Part shown: positions 8,552-16,903 of the stretch, piece by piece
How the letters are laid out: the number at the start of each line of letters is the position of its first letter
How positions within the stretch are numbered: position 1 is the first letter of the stretch
NCBI GenBank assembly: GCA_002483085.1
Contig: DLHF01000045.1
Span: forward strand, 1-33,984
Origin: Ignavibacteria bacterium UBA7675
Lineage (GTDB): Bacteria > Bacteroidota > Ignavibacteria > Kapaibacteriales > UB7675
Length of the DNA: 33,984 nucleotides
Direction: 5' to 3'
Translations under genes and position numbers: made by a program
Notes under the pieces: generated by a model
The model's database searches: none
Told to the model about the DNA's origin: nothing
What the model saw: only the letters and a program-made list of their open reading frames with translations

Positions 8552-10567
8552 ATGCTAAGAGTGATACTAGCTGGGTGTGCGATATTATTATGTACACTAT
8601 TCGCATGCAGCAAGCAGAATCTCACAGCGCAGGAACTGACCACGCGGGTTGTTGTGGAAGGGCGGGATATACCGTGGGAAATTATCTGGGGATCGGATGG
8701 CTGGATTTGGATGACTGAAATTGGAGGTAAAGTAAGCAGACTCAACCCGGTGACAGGCCAGATTATAGAAGTGGCGACGATAAACGACATCAAACGGATC
8801 GGTGAAGGTGGTTTGCTCGGTATGGCGTTACACCCTGATTTTCCCGCCGTGCCTCATGTCTTTCTTGCCTACAACTACGACGACAATGGGGCAACCCGCG
8901 AGCGTATAGTGCGGTATGAATACAATGGTACAACCCTTGTCAACCCGTTTATACTCATCGGCGGTATTCGGGGTTCATCCATCCACAACGGTTGTCGTTT
9001 GCTATTTGCTCCGGATAAAACGCTGCTGATAACAACAGGAGATGCCTCCGACCAAACTTTGCCACAGAATCACACGAGCTTGAACGGCAAGATACTGCGT
9101 ATCAACCCAGACGGTACCTTTCCGGCTGACAATCCCTGGCTCGGCAGCGCTCTGTACTCTACAGGCCACCGCAATCCACAGGGAATTACCTTTGGGGCAC
9201 AGGGCAAGCTCTACAGTTCCGAGCATGGTCCTTCGACCGACGACGAAGTAAATATTATTGAAAAAGGCCGGAACTATGGCTGGCCCAACGTACATGGCTA
9301 TTGCGATCTTGCACAAGAAAAGACATTCTGCGAAGATTCCTCGGTAGTAGAGCCTATAGCAGCTTGGACGCCTACACTGGCCGTGTGTGGCCTTGGTTAT
9401 TACAACCACTCAGCTATCCCGGAGTGGAACAATTCGCTGCTTTTGCTCACGCTCAAAGCTTCAAAACTTATCCAACTCAAGCTCAGCGACGACGGCAGCC
9501 AGATTGTAGATCGCAAAGAATACTTTGCCGGTGAATTCGGACGCCTCCGCGACCTCTGCATTGCCCCCGATGGGCGTGTGTTTATCTCTACCAGCAACAG
9601 TAGCAACAACAAAATTATTGAAATCAGAGGGCCTGATACACAGCTACAGCTCTCGACGCATGACATTGACTTTGGCACCTTGCGGCTGTCGCAGACATCA
9701 GCAGAGCAGATGCTGGTGCTGACTAACACAGGAAGCCAGGAACTCACTGTGACAAATGCAGCTCTTTCTGGCCTCAACGCAGATGATTTTTCTATTGGCC
9801 AGCTATCGCTGCCGCTTGTACTGGCACCCCAGCAGGAGCATACACTTACCGTCAGATTTCAGCCAGCAGACATGGGCGTCAGGAATGCTACCCTTCGTTT
9901 GAGCTATCCCGGGGCTGGATCGGCTACGGAATCAACTGTGGAACTCAGGGGACGCAAAAGCCGAAAGGATGTAGTACTACCCGCGTTTATTGATCTCGGT
10001 ATCATTTCTGCCGGATCGACACTCGACACGACGTTGTTCGGCTTTTTTGCAAACACGGGCGAGGGTGAGGTTAGCCTGCAGCAGATCAGCGTTGAACAGC
10101 CTTTTGACATTATCCTACCCAATGTACCGGCATTGATCGCGCAAGGTCTTGCAGAAAAATTGCGGCTACGAGTGGCACCGGAGGCTGGTATCTACCAGCG
10201 CCTTCTCACTGCTATTTTCGACGACGGCATACAGCTTTCAACCGTGTTTATGCTCTCGGCAACAACTGCGACGAGTGTGCAGGAGGTAGCACCAGCGGCA
10301 GATGTTCTTCGCATTCTTCCTGTTCCTGCAACAGCAGGCGTAGAAATGCAGATTACCACACCATATCGCGGCATGGCTGTATGGTGGATTGTCGACCTTA
10401 CAGGACGTATCGTATTCCGGGGGGAGCTTGAGATACGGGATAATCAGACGTCGGTGTTCTGGAATGGCAGCACAGGCAGTGGCCTTGGTTGTCCTACGGG
10501 GTTCTATACTGCAATCCTTGAGATAGATGGACACCGGCACACAGTGCCAGTTGTTATAGTGCGATAG
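8552..10567 (+). CDS. PQQ-type sugar dehydrogenase-like propeller protein with ASH-like domains and a C-terminal sorting domain
   Basis: The open frame reaches back to a TTG at 8504, but the ATG at 8552 follows AGGAGA with good spacing and gives a lipoprotein signal (CTLFAC, C19). The product has 671 residues. Residues ~40-365 form a glucose/sorbosone-dehydrogenase six-bladed propeller, with GLLGMALHPDF, TGDASD, HRNPQG, SEHGPSTDDEVNII and NYGWP. Members oxidise sugars with PQQ, but many homologues have unknown substrates. Residues ~370-570 hold two 'choice-of-anchor D'/ASH-like beta-sandwich domains (HDIDFGTLRLSQTS and FIDLGIISAGSTLD). The last ~80 residues (ILPVPATAGVEM ... GFYTAILEID) resemble a T9SS type A sorting domain. 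A lipobox and a T9SS signal together are unusual, so the final location is uncertain. It is preceded by repeat copy F and followed by a terminator. Confidence 0.82.
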   Translation: MLRVILAGCAILLCTLFACSKQNLTAQELTTRVVVEGRDIPWEIIWGSDGWIWMTEIGGKVSRLNPVTGQIIEVATINDIKRIGEGGLLGMALHPDFPAVPHVFLAYNYDDNGATRERIVRYEYNGTTLVNPFILIGGIRGSSIHNGCRLLFAPDKTLLITTGDASDQTLPQNHTSLNGKILRINPDGTFPADNPWLGSALYSTGHRNPQGITFGAQGKLYSSEHGPSTDDEVNIIEKGRNYGWPNVHGYCDLAQEKTFCEDSSVVEPIAAWTPTLAVCGLGYYNHSAIPEWNNSLLLLTLKASKLIQLKLSDDGSQIVDRKEYFAGEFGRLRDLCIAPDGRVFISTSNSSNNKIIEIRGPDTQLQLSTHDIDFGTLRLSQTSAEQMLVLTNTGSQELTVTNAALSGLNADDFSIGQLSLPLVLAPQQEHTLTVRFQPADMGVRNATLRLSYPGAGSATESTVELRGRKSRKDVVLPAFIDLGIISAGSTLDTTLFGFFANTGEGEVSLQQISVEQPFDIILPNVPALIAQGLAEKLRLRVAPEAGIYQRLLTAIFDDGIQLSTVFMLSATTATSVQEVAPAADVLRILPVPATAGVEMQITTPYRGMAVWWIVDLTGRIVFRGELEIRDNQTSVFWNGSTGSGLGCPTGFYTAILEIDGHRHTVPVVIVR

Positions 10568-10652
10568 TCTTGCTGTGATTGTAGGGGAACTGAGGTACAG
10601 CAGAAGCAGAGGGCACGAACTGCGCGCAGGTGCTAAACGCAGGAAAAAAGCA

Positions 10653-10681
10653 AAAAGCCGGATGTTTCATTCCGGCTTTTA
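10653..10681. terminator. Bidirectional rho-independent terminator
   Basis: AAAAGCCGGA (10653-10662) pairs with TCCGGCTTTT (10671-10680) around an 8-base loop. The A-run and T-run on either side let it serve both the plus-strand dehydrogenase gene and the small convergent minus-strand gene. Confidence 0.88.
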
Positions 10682-10694
10682 CATGTATTCTATA

Positions 10695-10916
10695 TTATAC
10701 CCATTCTGGACCAAACAATGCTTCACGGGATTTACGCTCCCATGCAGTTAGCCCTTTGCCGGCTGTGACCAATGTGCAATCCGATATCTTTAAAACGGTG
10801 GGCTCCGTGTCTGTGCCGGTGACACAGATACGCCCAATCGTCGCATTTACTCCGAGAACGAACCATTCTTCACCGCTCGGTCGATGGTATACAGTACTGC
10901 CAGCCTGAATTATCAT
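10695..10916 (-). CDS. Small hypothetical protein (73 aa)
   Basis: The ATG at 10916 is preceded by GAGGAG at a good distance, and the gene ends 14 bases before a bidirectional terminator, so it is probably real. The product has no signal peptide or membrane segment. It begins MIIQAGSTVYHRPSGEEWFV and continues with a GRICVTGTD turn, then ISDCTLV. A compact, beta-rich fold is likely. Small proteins with a 'hRPSGEEW...SDC' pattern occur in genomes and phages of gut and environmental bacteria, but I know of no assigned function. The upstream space (10917-11282) separates it from the divergent secreted-protein gene. Confidence 0.6.
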   Translation of the reverse strand: MIIQAGSTVYHRPSGEEWFVLGVNATIGRICVTGTDTEPTVLKISDCTLVTAGKGLTAWERKSREALFGPEWV

Positions 10917-11141
10917 GGCTTACTCCTCTGTAATTGTTGATACTGCTCCACAAGATTGAAAAAAAATTACTGCCGGGCAATGACAAAAAAGGCATTACGG
11001 AAACTTTATCGACGTTGTTGCTATAGAAAGCCCTGCAATGCGTTGGAGCAGTGGACAACTGTAATCTGTATCCATGCCATTACCTGACAAATAGCCTGTG
11101 AAGTACCGATATTTTCCGGCGATTTACTTTTTATATATTTC

Positions 11142-11149
11142 TATATTTG
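11142..11149 (+). promoter_or_regulatory. Candidate Bacteroidota-type -7 box
   Basis: TATATTTG at 11142-11149 matches the TAnnTTTG -7 element of Bacteroidota promoters, in the 366-base gap before the T9SS cargo gene (ATG at 11283). A convincing TTG -33 element at the usual distance is missing. It would give a long leader of about 125 nt. The rest of the gap is AT-rich and holds no other feature I can support. Confidence 0.25.
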
Positions 11150-11282
11150 CAGCTTCATTTACAGCCTTTCCGCATAAGCGGCTCATATTTCGCGCTATAT
11201 AGAGTAACCGATAGGCGCTGCTACCGGTTTAGTGTTTACCGCGAATAATTGATTTTGTTCCAATATATTTTTGAGTATTCTC

Positions 11283-12380
11283 ATGAGAACTCTCTCCGCA
11301 TTTCTCGCGGCTGGCCTCCTTGCGTTGCCCGTATTTGCCCAACAGAATTACATGACTATTCCCCCTGTATCTGCTATGAAATCAGGGGCAACAATGCCGT
11401 GGTCGGAACAAGGCTACCAAGCTGTTCCAGCAATGATTCGCACTTCTGCCCATCCTACGCCCGGAGCTGTGGCCGCACCGCAGGACGAAACGACACTCGA
11501 TACTCTTTCGCAGTATCTGGACCGCGCAACCGACGGACAGATAACAGTTTATGGCTATAACGACGGCACATCTAACTGGCCTGTGACTGGTACAAATACT
11601 ATTTATGTGTTCCTTGGAGCAAAGTATGAAGTGTCGTCGCCGATATCGGTGAAAGGAATACTGGTGGCTTATGCACTGAAGCAGATCAGTGGCGAGGCCG
11701 ACACCTTAGTTGCTACTCTGTTTTCCGTAGATGCGGGAACAGGGTTGCCCAACCAGCAGATCAGAGGAACGGTATTTACGACAGATATGATTGATACAAG
11801 TTCGACAGGCTCGGCTCTGACCTATATTGAGTTTCCAGAACCTGTGAGTGTCGAGTCTGATTTTGTCGCTCTGATACAAACAGTAGGTTCCAGCCAGACC
11901 GATCCATCTGATTTCACGGCGGTGTTCAGCAATCAGCAGGGTGATGGCCAGGGCGAAGACAATGCTGTATTCCTCGCCATACAAAATCAACAACTCGTTG
12001 CGGCGCATCTCTCGCAAATTCCTCTTGAGATCGATGGTTCGGCAATAAACGTCGATCCGATTATCATGCCGGTTGTTGAAATAACAACGACAGATGTACG
12101 CGAAACTGCAACTCTCAATGGCCTTTCGCTCAGAGGGGCATATCCCAGCCCGGCTTCGGATAAAAGCACCATTCGCTTTGCCATTGATAAGCCGTCGTTT
12201 GTGGAAATCAGTCTTCTTGATATGACAGGCAAGGCTGTGATGAGTGTGCGTCGCGATAATATGAGTGCTGGCGAGCAGGCTGTAGACCTCAATATTTCCG
12301 AACTTCCCGCAGGTTCGTATCTGTACACCGTGCGTACTGCATCCTCCGCTTTGGCAGGAAAAATGAGTGTCGTAAAATAA
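11283..12380 (+). CDS. Secreted protein with T9SS type A sorting domain
   Basis: The ATG at 11283 is preferred over the TTG at 11271 because it begins the signal peptide directly (MRTLSAFLAAGLLALPVFA, then QQNY). The 365-residue product has an unassigned beta-rich middle region (about 85-270), with a jelly-roll-like pattern such as YVFLGAKYEVSSPISVKGI and SALTYIEFPEPVSV. The last ~80 residues are a typical Por/T9SS sorting domain: YPSPASDKSTIRFAID, VEISLLDMTGKAVM, LPAGSYLYTVRT and a terminal GKMSVVK. By family knowledge such proteins cross the outer membrane through the type IX machine and are anchored or released after CTD removal. No enzyme motif is visible, so adhesion or a structural role is possible but unproven. 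Confidence 0.85.
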   Translation: MRTLSAFLAAGLLALPVFAQQNYMTIPPVSAMKSGATMPWSEQGYQAVPAMIRTSAHPTPGAVAAPQDETTLDTLSQYLDRATDGQITVYGYNDGTSNWPVTGTNTIYVFLGAKYEVSSPISVKGILVAYALKQISGEADTLVATLFSVDAGTGLPNQQIRGTVFTTDMIDTSSTGSALTYIEFPEPVSVESDFVALIQTVGSSQTDPSDFTAVFSNQQGDGQGEDNAVFLAIQNQQLVAAHLSQIPLEIDGSAINVDPIIMPVVEITTTDVRETATLNGLSLRGAYPSPASDKSTIRFAIDKPSFVEISLLDMTGKAVMSVRRDNMSAGEQAVDLNISELPAGSYLYTVRTASSALAGKMSVVK

Positions 12381-12403
12381 CCAGATCGTTGATCGCTTTT
12401 TCA

Positions 12404-12437
12404 GAAGTCCGGTTGATGCCGGGCTTCTGTCGTTTTA
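12404..12437 (+). terminator. Terminator hairpin after the T9SS cargo gene
   Basis: AGAAGTCCGG (12404-12413) pairs with CCGGGCTTCT (12420-12429) with one wobble, followed by GTCGTTTT. It sits 24 bases after the stop codon. Confidence 0.75.
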
Positions 12438-12618
12438 AACCGATGAAACCACAGCTTTTTGCAATAGGAATTTTTGCCGATATACATACCCAAATGTATC
12501 TTATGCCTATAGTTGTCGTAGCTGCAATAGGCATTGTTGTTATGCTTCCTTCTTTCGTCTACCGTCGGGCACTGTAGTAGCCCGTGCAGAAGTATCTATC
12601 AATATCAGGAGTAGTTGT

Positions 12619-14031
12619 ATGAATAGTGTCCGTACATTATGCTGTTGCCTTGCAGGATTTTTATCTGCTGTCTCACTGTGGGCGCAGGCACCGGATGTAA
12701 GCGGTACGTGGCAAGGCAAGCTCAACGTAGGAGCTACCAGCCTACGCATAGTGCTCAATATTGCACAGGCCAATGGTTCGCTGATAGCAACCATGGATAG
12801 CCCCGACCAGGGAGCAAAGGGCATTCCCGTTACCTCTGCTATTTCGCGCAACGACAGTCTACTTTTATCCATAGAAAAGGTGCATGGTGCCTATGCAGGC
12901 CGCATTGCACCAGATGGATCAAGCATTGCAGGTGAGTGGGCACAAGGCTCGGTAAAATTGCCGTTGGAATTCCATCGTTCCAGCAGCAGCGACGAGATTC
13001 GGCGACCTCAGGATCCAATAAAGCCCTATCCATACACAGAGCAGGAAGTAATATTTAGCAACAAGGCTGCTGGCCTCACGCTTGCTGGTACACTGACAAC
13101 ACCGCAGTCGGATGGTCCTTTTCCCGCAGTAGTGCTGATAAGTGGCTCCGGTCCCCAAAACCGCGATTGTATGATATTAGGCCATAGACCATTTCTTGTA
13201 ATCGCCGACTACCTTACGCGCCGTGGCATTGCTGTGCTGCGATTCGACGAACGGGGTGTGGGGCAATCAACCGGTGTTTTTGCCAGTGCTACTTCGCAGG
13301 ACTTTGCCTCGGACGTTCGTGCAGCAGTCGAATGGCTGGCAGGGCGCAGCGATATTGACAAACAGCACATTGGCTTGATTGGCCACAGTGAGGGCGGCAT
13401 AGTAGCGCCTATGGTAGCCGCTGGTTCGCCTGATATCGCATTTATTGTGCTTTTGGCAGCTCCGGGTTTGCCGGGTAAAGACATCATTGCCAAACAAAGC
13501 GAAATTCTCAATCGCGCTGGAGGGATGAGCGGCGAAGAACTGGCTGCAAGCAGTGCACTACAGAGAAACTTGCAAGACGCCGTGCTTCAGGCGAACGATA
13601 GTGCAGACTTGCACAACAGGGTGGTAGCTCTTTTGGCAAATGCCAAAGGAAAAGAAAAAGAACTCGTCGACGCACAAAAGATGACAGTCGAGAACCAGAT
13701 GCCCATTCTCTCATCGCCGTGGTTTCGCTTCTTTCTCGGCTACGATCCCCAACCGGCGTTGCGGAAAGTAACAGTGCCAGTGCTTGCGCTCAACGGAGAA
13801 AAGGATGTACAGGTGGCACCGGAAAACCTGAAGGCGGTTGAGCAAGCGCTAAAAGCAGGTGGAAACAAGGCTGTTACCACTCGTATTGTGCCCAGCCTGA
13901 ACCACCTGTTTCAAACAACGCAGACGGGATTGCCCTCGGAGTATGGCTCTATCGAAGAAACTTTCTCGCCCAAAGCTCTTGATATTATTGGCGAGTGGGT
14001 GGCCGCGCACGCCCGCAAGAACAAGAAATAG
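12619..14031 (+). CDS. Exported alpha/beta hydrolase
   Basis: This 470-residue protein has an AGGAG ribosome site and an N-terminal signal peptide (CCCLAGFLSAVSLWA, then QAP). Residues ~25-120 form a small beta domain common in front of such hydrolases (DVSGTWQGKLNVG ... SIAGEWAQGS). The alpha/beta-hydrolase fold follows. The oxyanion region is ISGSGPQNRD, the nucleophile elbow is GHSEGG with S257, the likely acid is D396 in LNGEKDVQV, and the base is H429 in SLNHLF. All three triad residues are present. Related proteins are esterases or acyl-peptidase-like hydrolases of the periplasm, but the substrate cannot be inferred. The gene stands alone, with unmarked spacers on both sides. Confidence 0.88.
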   Translation: MNSVRTLCCCLAGFLSAVSLWAQAPDVSGTWQGKLNVGATSLRIVLNIAQANGSLIATMDSPDQGAKGIPVTSAISRNDSLLLSIEKVHGAYAGRIAPDGSSIAGEWAQGSVKLPLEFHRSSSSDEIRRPQDPIKPYPYTEQEVIFSNKAAGLTLAGTLTTPQSDGPFPAVVLISGSGPQNRDCMILGHRPFLVIADYLTRRGIAVLRFDERGVGQSTGVFASATSQDFASDVRAAVEWLAGRSDIDKQHIGLIGHSEGGIVAPMVAAGSPDIAFIVLLAAPGLPGKDIIAKQSEILNRAGGMSGEELAASSALQRNLQDAVLQANDSADLHNRVVALLANAKGKEKELVDAQKMTVENQMPILSSPWFRFFLGYDPQPALRKVTVPVLALNGEKDVQVAPENLKAVEQALKAGGNKAVTTRIVPSLNHLFQTTQTGLPSEYGSIEETFSPKALDIIGEWVAAHARKNKK

Positions 14032-14271
14032 CATGGGCATTTGTAATAGCTTGAATGCAGGTCGCGATACAGGGCATTGTGCGAAGAGTTGTAGTGGCTA
14101 ATAACCAACAAAACATTGGTAAAGGCGACCCTCCTCGTAAAAAATTACTCTGTAACTTCCTCGCTTTTTTGCGTAGAGAATGCGATATTGCCAGATGCAC
14201 TAATTGTTCCGATAGAACGACTGTGTACTACCGGCAACACTCAATAAGCAATCGTAACGGTGAGACATAGT

Positions 14272-16374
14272 ATGAAACAAGTCCTTTCGAGATTAGCACT
14301 TACCGCGCTTTTGGTAGTCTCCACAGGCGATAGTTTACCTGCTCAGCAATTTACCAAAGATGAAGTTGTAGGCCAGATTCTGCTCAATAGCCTTGAGCGC
14401 GGCCACTACAGCCCTCTTGCGGTAGATGATGAGCTTTCGCGCCGGACATTCAGGCTTCTGCTGGAGCGTATGGACTACAACAAGAATTTCCTGATGAAAT
14501 CGGATGTAGACCGCCTGCGCGCTTATGAGAATCAGATAGACGATCAGCTACGCAATGGCACAAACGAGTTGTACACTCTTGCTAATACGCTGCTACAGCA
14601 GCGGACAAAAGAAGCCGAAGCCTACACAAAAGAGATTCTCGCACAGCCGTTTGACTTCAGCAAGGACGAGACCTTCGAACTCGACCCAGAAAAGCGAGAT
14701 TTTGCTGCCGATGAAGTATCTCTGAAAGAGCTGTGGCGCAAACTGCTGAAGTACCAGACACTGATGAAATACATCGAGCTTACCGACCAACGCGATAAAA
14801 ACAAAGACGACCAGAAAGGCGAGGGCGCCGTCGCAAAGTCGGATAGCGAACTGGAAGCCGAAGCACGCGACAAAGTGCTCAAGAACCAGTTGCAGCGATT
14901 TGATCGCTTGCTCCAAGAAAATGAAATGAACAGGATTGGCCGGTTCCTCGGCGCGGTATCTACCAGCTTCGAGCCTCATACTGAATATTTTCCGCCCGAC
15001 GATAAAGAGAACTTCGACATTGCTATGAGCGGTTCATTAGAAGGTATCGGCGCGCAACTTCGCGAAGCCGATGGTTATATCAAGGTGGAAAGCATCGTGC
15101 CGGGCAGCGCGTCTTGGAAGCAGAAAGAACTCAAGCCCGAAGATATTATTCTGAAAGTGGCGCAGTCAGATGCCGAACCCGTCGACGTTGTGGATATGCG
15201 GCTCGACGATGCCGTAAAGCTGATTCGAGGCAAAAAAGGTACGGAAGTCCGGCTTACTGTGAAAAAACCCGATGGACGTATTACGGTTATTCCAATCGTG
15301 CGCGATGTTGTGCTGCTGGAAGAAACGTATGCAAAATCGGCGGTGATTACCGATGAAACTACCAATCAGAAATTCGGCTATGTGTATCTGCCAAAATTCT
15401 ATGCGGATTTTAATAAAACCGGTGGGCGCAGTTCGGCAGAAGACATACGCAAAGAATTGGAAAAGCTGAAATCAGATAATGTAAATGGCATTGTGCTCGA
15501 TCTTCGCAACAACGGTGGTGGTTCGCTTCAGGATGCTGTCCGCATGACTGGCCACTTCATTCCTACCGGCCCAGTTGTACAGGTTAAGTACAACACAGGC
15601 GAAGCGGAAGTGCTCAGCGATACCGATCCTACAGTCACCTACGATGGCCCAGTTGTTGTGTTGGTGAATGAATATAGTGCATCAGCATCTGAAATTCTCG
15701 CAGCCGCGCTTCAGGATTATGGCAGAGCTGTTGTCGTAGGTAGCCCGACGACTTTTGGCAAGGGAACAGTGCAGACATTTGTCGATTTGGACAATTACCT
15801 CAACGCACAATTTGCTTCGCTGAAGCCACTTGGTTCGCTGAAAATAACATTCCAAAAGTTCTATCGTATTAACGGCGGTTCTACGCAGTTCAAGGGTGTT
15901 GTGCCCGATATCGTTCTGCCGGATGCTTATAGCAAGCTGAAAATTGGCGAAAAGGAACTCGACTACGCGCTTCCGTGGGATACTATTCCGGCGCAGCGGT
16001 ACTCGATGTGGAATCAGAAATACGATATGGGTATGCTGCGGTCTAAAAGTGCAGAGCGTGTAAGTGCCAACGAAACGTTTAAGCTCATCGAAGAAAGTGC
16101 GCAGCATATGAAGGAGCGCCGCGACGACACAATGCAGCCGCTCAGCCTGAACCGTGTGCGCGATGAGCAGGAAGAACTGAAGAAGGAATCCAAACGCTTT
16201 GAAGAAGTGCAGAAAGAGCAACCGCATATCAAAATTGTGAGCACCGAAGCAGATAAAGCAAAGGAATCGGAAGCGGTGATCAAAGAACGCGCCGATGAAT
16301 GGCATAAGCAAATCAAGAAAGATGTGACCATCGCCGAAGCAATGTCGATACTTCGGGATATGATACACAAGTAA
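14272..16374 (+). CDS. Carboxy-terminal processing protease, Prc/Tsp type (S41)
   Basis: The frame opens at a GTG (14260), but the ATG at 14272 gives a clean signal peptide (LALTALLVVSTGDSLPA) after a GGTGAG site. The 700-residue product has the long Prc-type N-terminal helical domain (about 30-225), a PDZ domain (about 230-330, ending in TVKKPDGRITV), and the S41 catalytic domain. The nucleophile S471 in NEYSASASE and general base K497 in TFGKGTVQ are 26 residues apart, one more than in E. coli Prc because of an extra threonine. VLDLRNNGGG is the conserved strand-turn. The C-terminal ~110 residues are highly charged helices, as in Prc. Such proteases degrade or trim periplasmic proteins from their C-termini. 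The neighbouring secreted hydrolase does not point to a specific substrate. Confidence 0.93.
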   Translation: MKQVLSRLALTALLVVSTGDSLPAQQFTKDEVVGQILLNSLERGHYSPLAVDDELSRRTFRLLLERMDYNKNFLMKSDVDRLRAYENQIDDQLRNGTNELYTLANTLLQQRTKEAEAYTKEILAQPFDFSKDETFELDPEKRDFAADEVSLKELWRKLLKYQTLMKYIELTDQRDKNKDDQKGEGAVAKSDSELEAEARDKVLKNQLQRFDRLLQENEMNRIGRFLGAVSTSFEPHTEYFPPDDKENFDIAMSGSLEGIGAQLREADGYIKVESIVPGSASWKQKELKPEDIILKVAQSDAEPVDVVDMRLDDAVKLIRGKKGTEVRLTVKKPDGRITVIPIVRDVVLLEETYAKSAVITDETTNQKFGYVYLPKFYADFNKTGGRSSAEDIRKELEKLKSDNVNGIVLDLRNNGGGSLQDAVRMTGHFIPTGPVVQVKYNTGEAEVLSDTDPTVTYDGPVVVLVNEYSASASEILAAALQDYGRAVVVGSPTTFGKGTVQTFVDLDNYLNAQFASLKPLGSLKITFQKFYRINGGSTQFKGVVPDIVLPDAYSKLKIGEKELDYALPWDTIPAQRYSMWNQKYDMGMLRSKSAERVSANETFKLIEESAQHMKERRDDTMQPLSLNRVRDEQEELKKESKRFEEVQKEQPHIKIVSTEADKAKESEAVIKERADEWHKQIKKDVTIAEAMSILRDMIHK

Positions 16375-16392
16375 ATATCAGCGCACAAGCAG

Positions 16393-16429
16393 AGCGGAGA
16401 TTGAACAAACAGTCTCCGCTTTTTTTTTT
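16393..16429 (+). terminator. Rho-independent terminator after the S41 protease gene
   Basis: AGCGGAGA (16393-16400) pairs with TCTCCGCT (16413-16420), followed directly by nine T residues. Confidence 0.93.
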
Positions 16430-16502
16430 AGGCTGTAGGACTACATGCCCGGGCAAAGAGAGATGGACGGCAACGATAGAGAAAGTTTTTGGACAAAAAT
16501 AT

Positions 16503-16642
16503 AGGGCACGGGCGTCTTTGCAACGTCCGGCTCGTCGCTGTCGCCGGTCGCATTACTGCTGCGTCTTCGGTCGAACAACCACGCGGCGGGTGTGCTGCGC
16601 GGTGCAACGACAGAAAGCATGGGCAGCGACAGAAGCGCAACA
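16503..16642 (+). repeat. Intergenic modular repeat, copy B (short form)
   Basis: In the 474-base gap between the protease terminator and the peptide transporter, this copy begins with GGGCACGGGCGTC (from 16504). It continues with TCGCTGTCGCCGGTCGC (about 16538-16554), then CCACGCGGCGGGTGTGCTGC (16579-16598) and GCGGTGCA, and ends in CAGAAGCGCAACA near 16642. The third block differs by one base from the right arm of copy A. Copy B lacks the large hairpin found between the first two blocks in the copies at 23694 and 27828. The remaining gap (16643-16903) shows no further feature I can support. Confidence 0.75.
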
Positions 16643-16903
16643 TCCAACTTTCCGACGACCGAGCCAATGCCAATGCCTATAGGAAAGCGAACTGCCCGAA
16701 GGCTCGTGTATATAAGAATGTGGATATGGATTCTGATATAAACAAGCGCACTGCTATTGCTGCCCTCCTGATGCGCGCTACCCTTTTTCTGTGATGATAT
16801 ACCCTGTACCTAGCCATAAGAGAAATTTTAGCCAGTTTTGGCATGTGATTGCCTGCAAATTTTGTACATTATCACATCAACAAGACTTTCCATTCAACGG
16901 GAT

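Noticed and set aside
12443..12577. Possible 44-residue membrane peptide (MKPQLFAIGIF...)
   Set aside because: It has one hydrophobic stretch, but no ribosome site and it begins just after the terminator of the previous gene; not enough to call.
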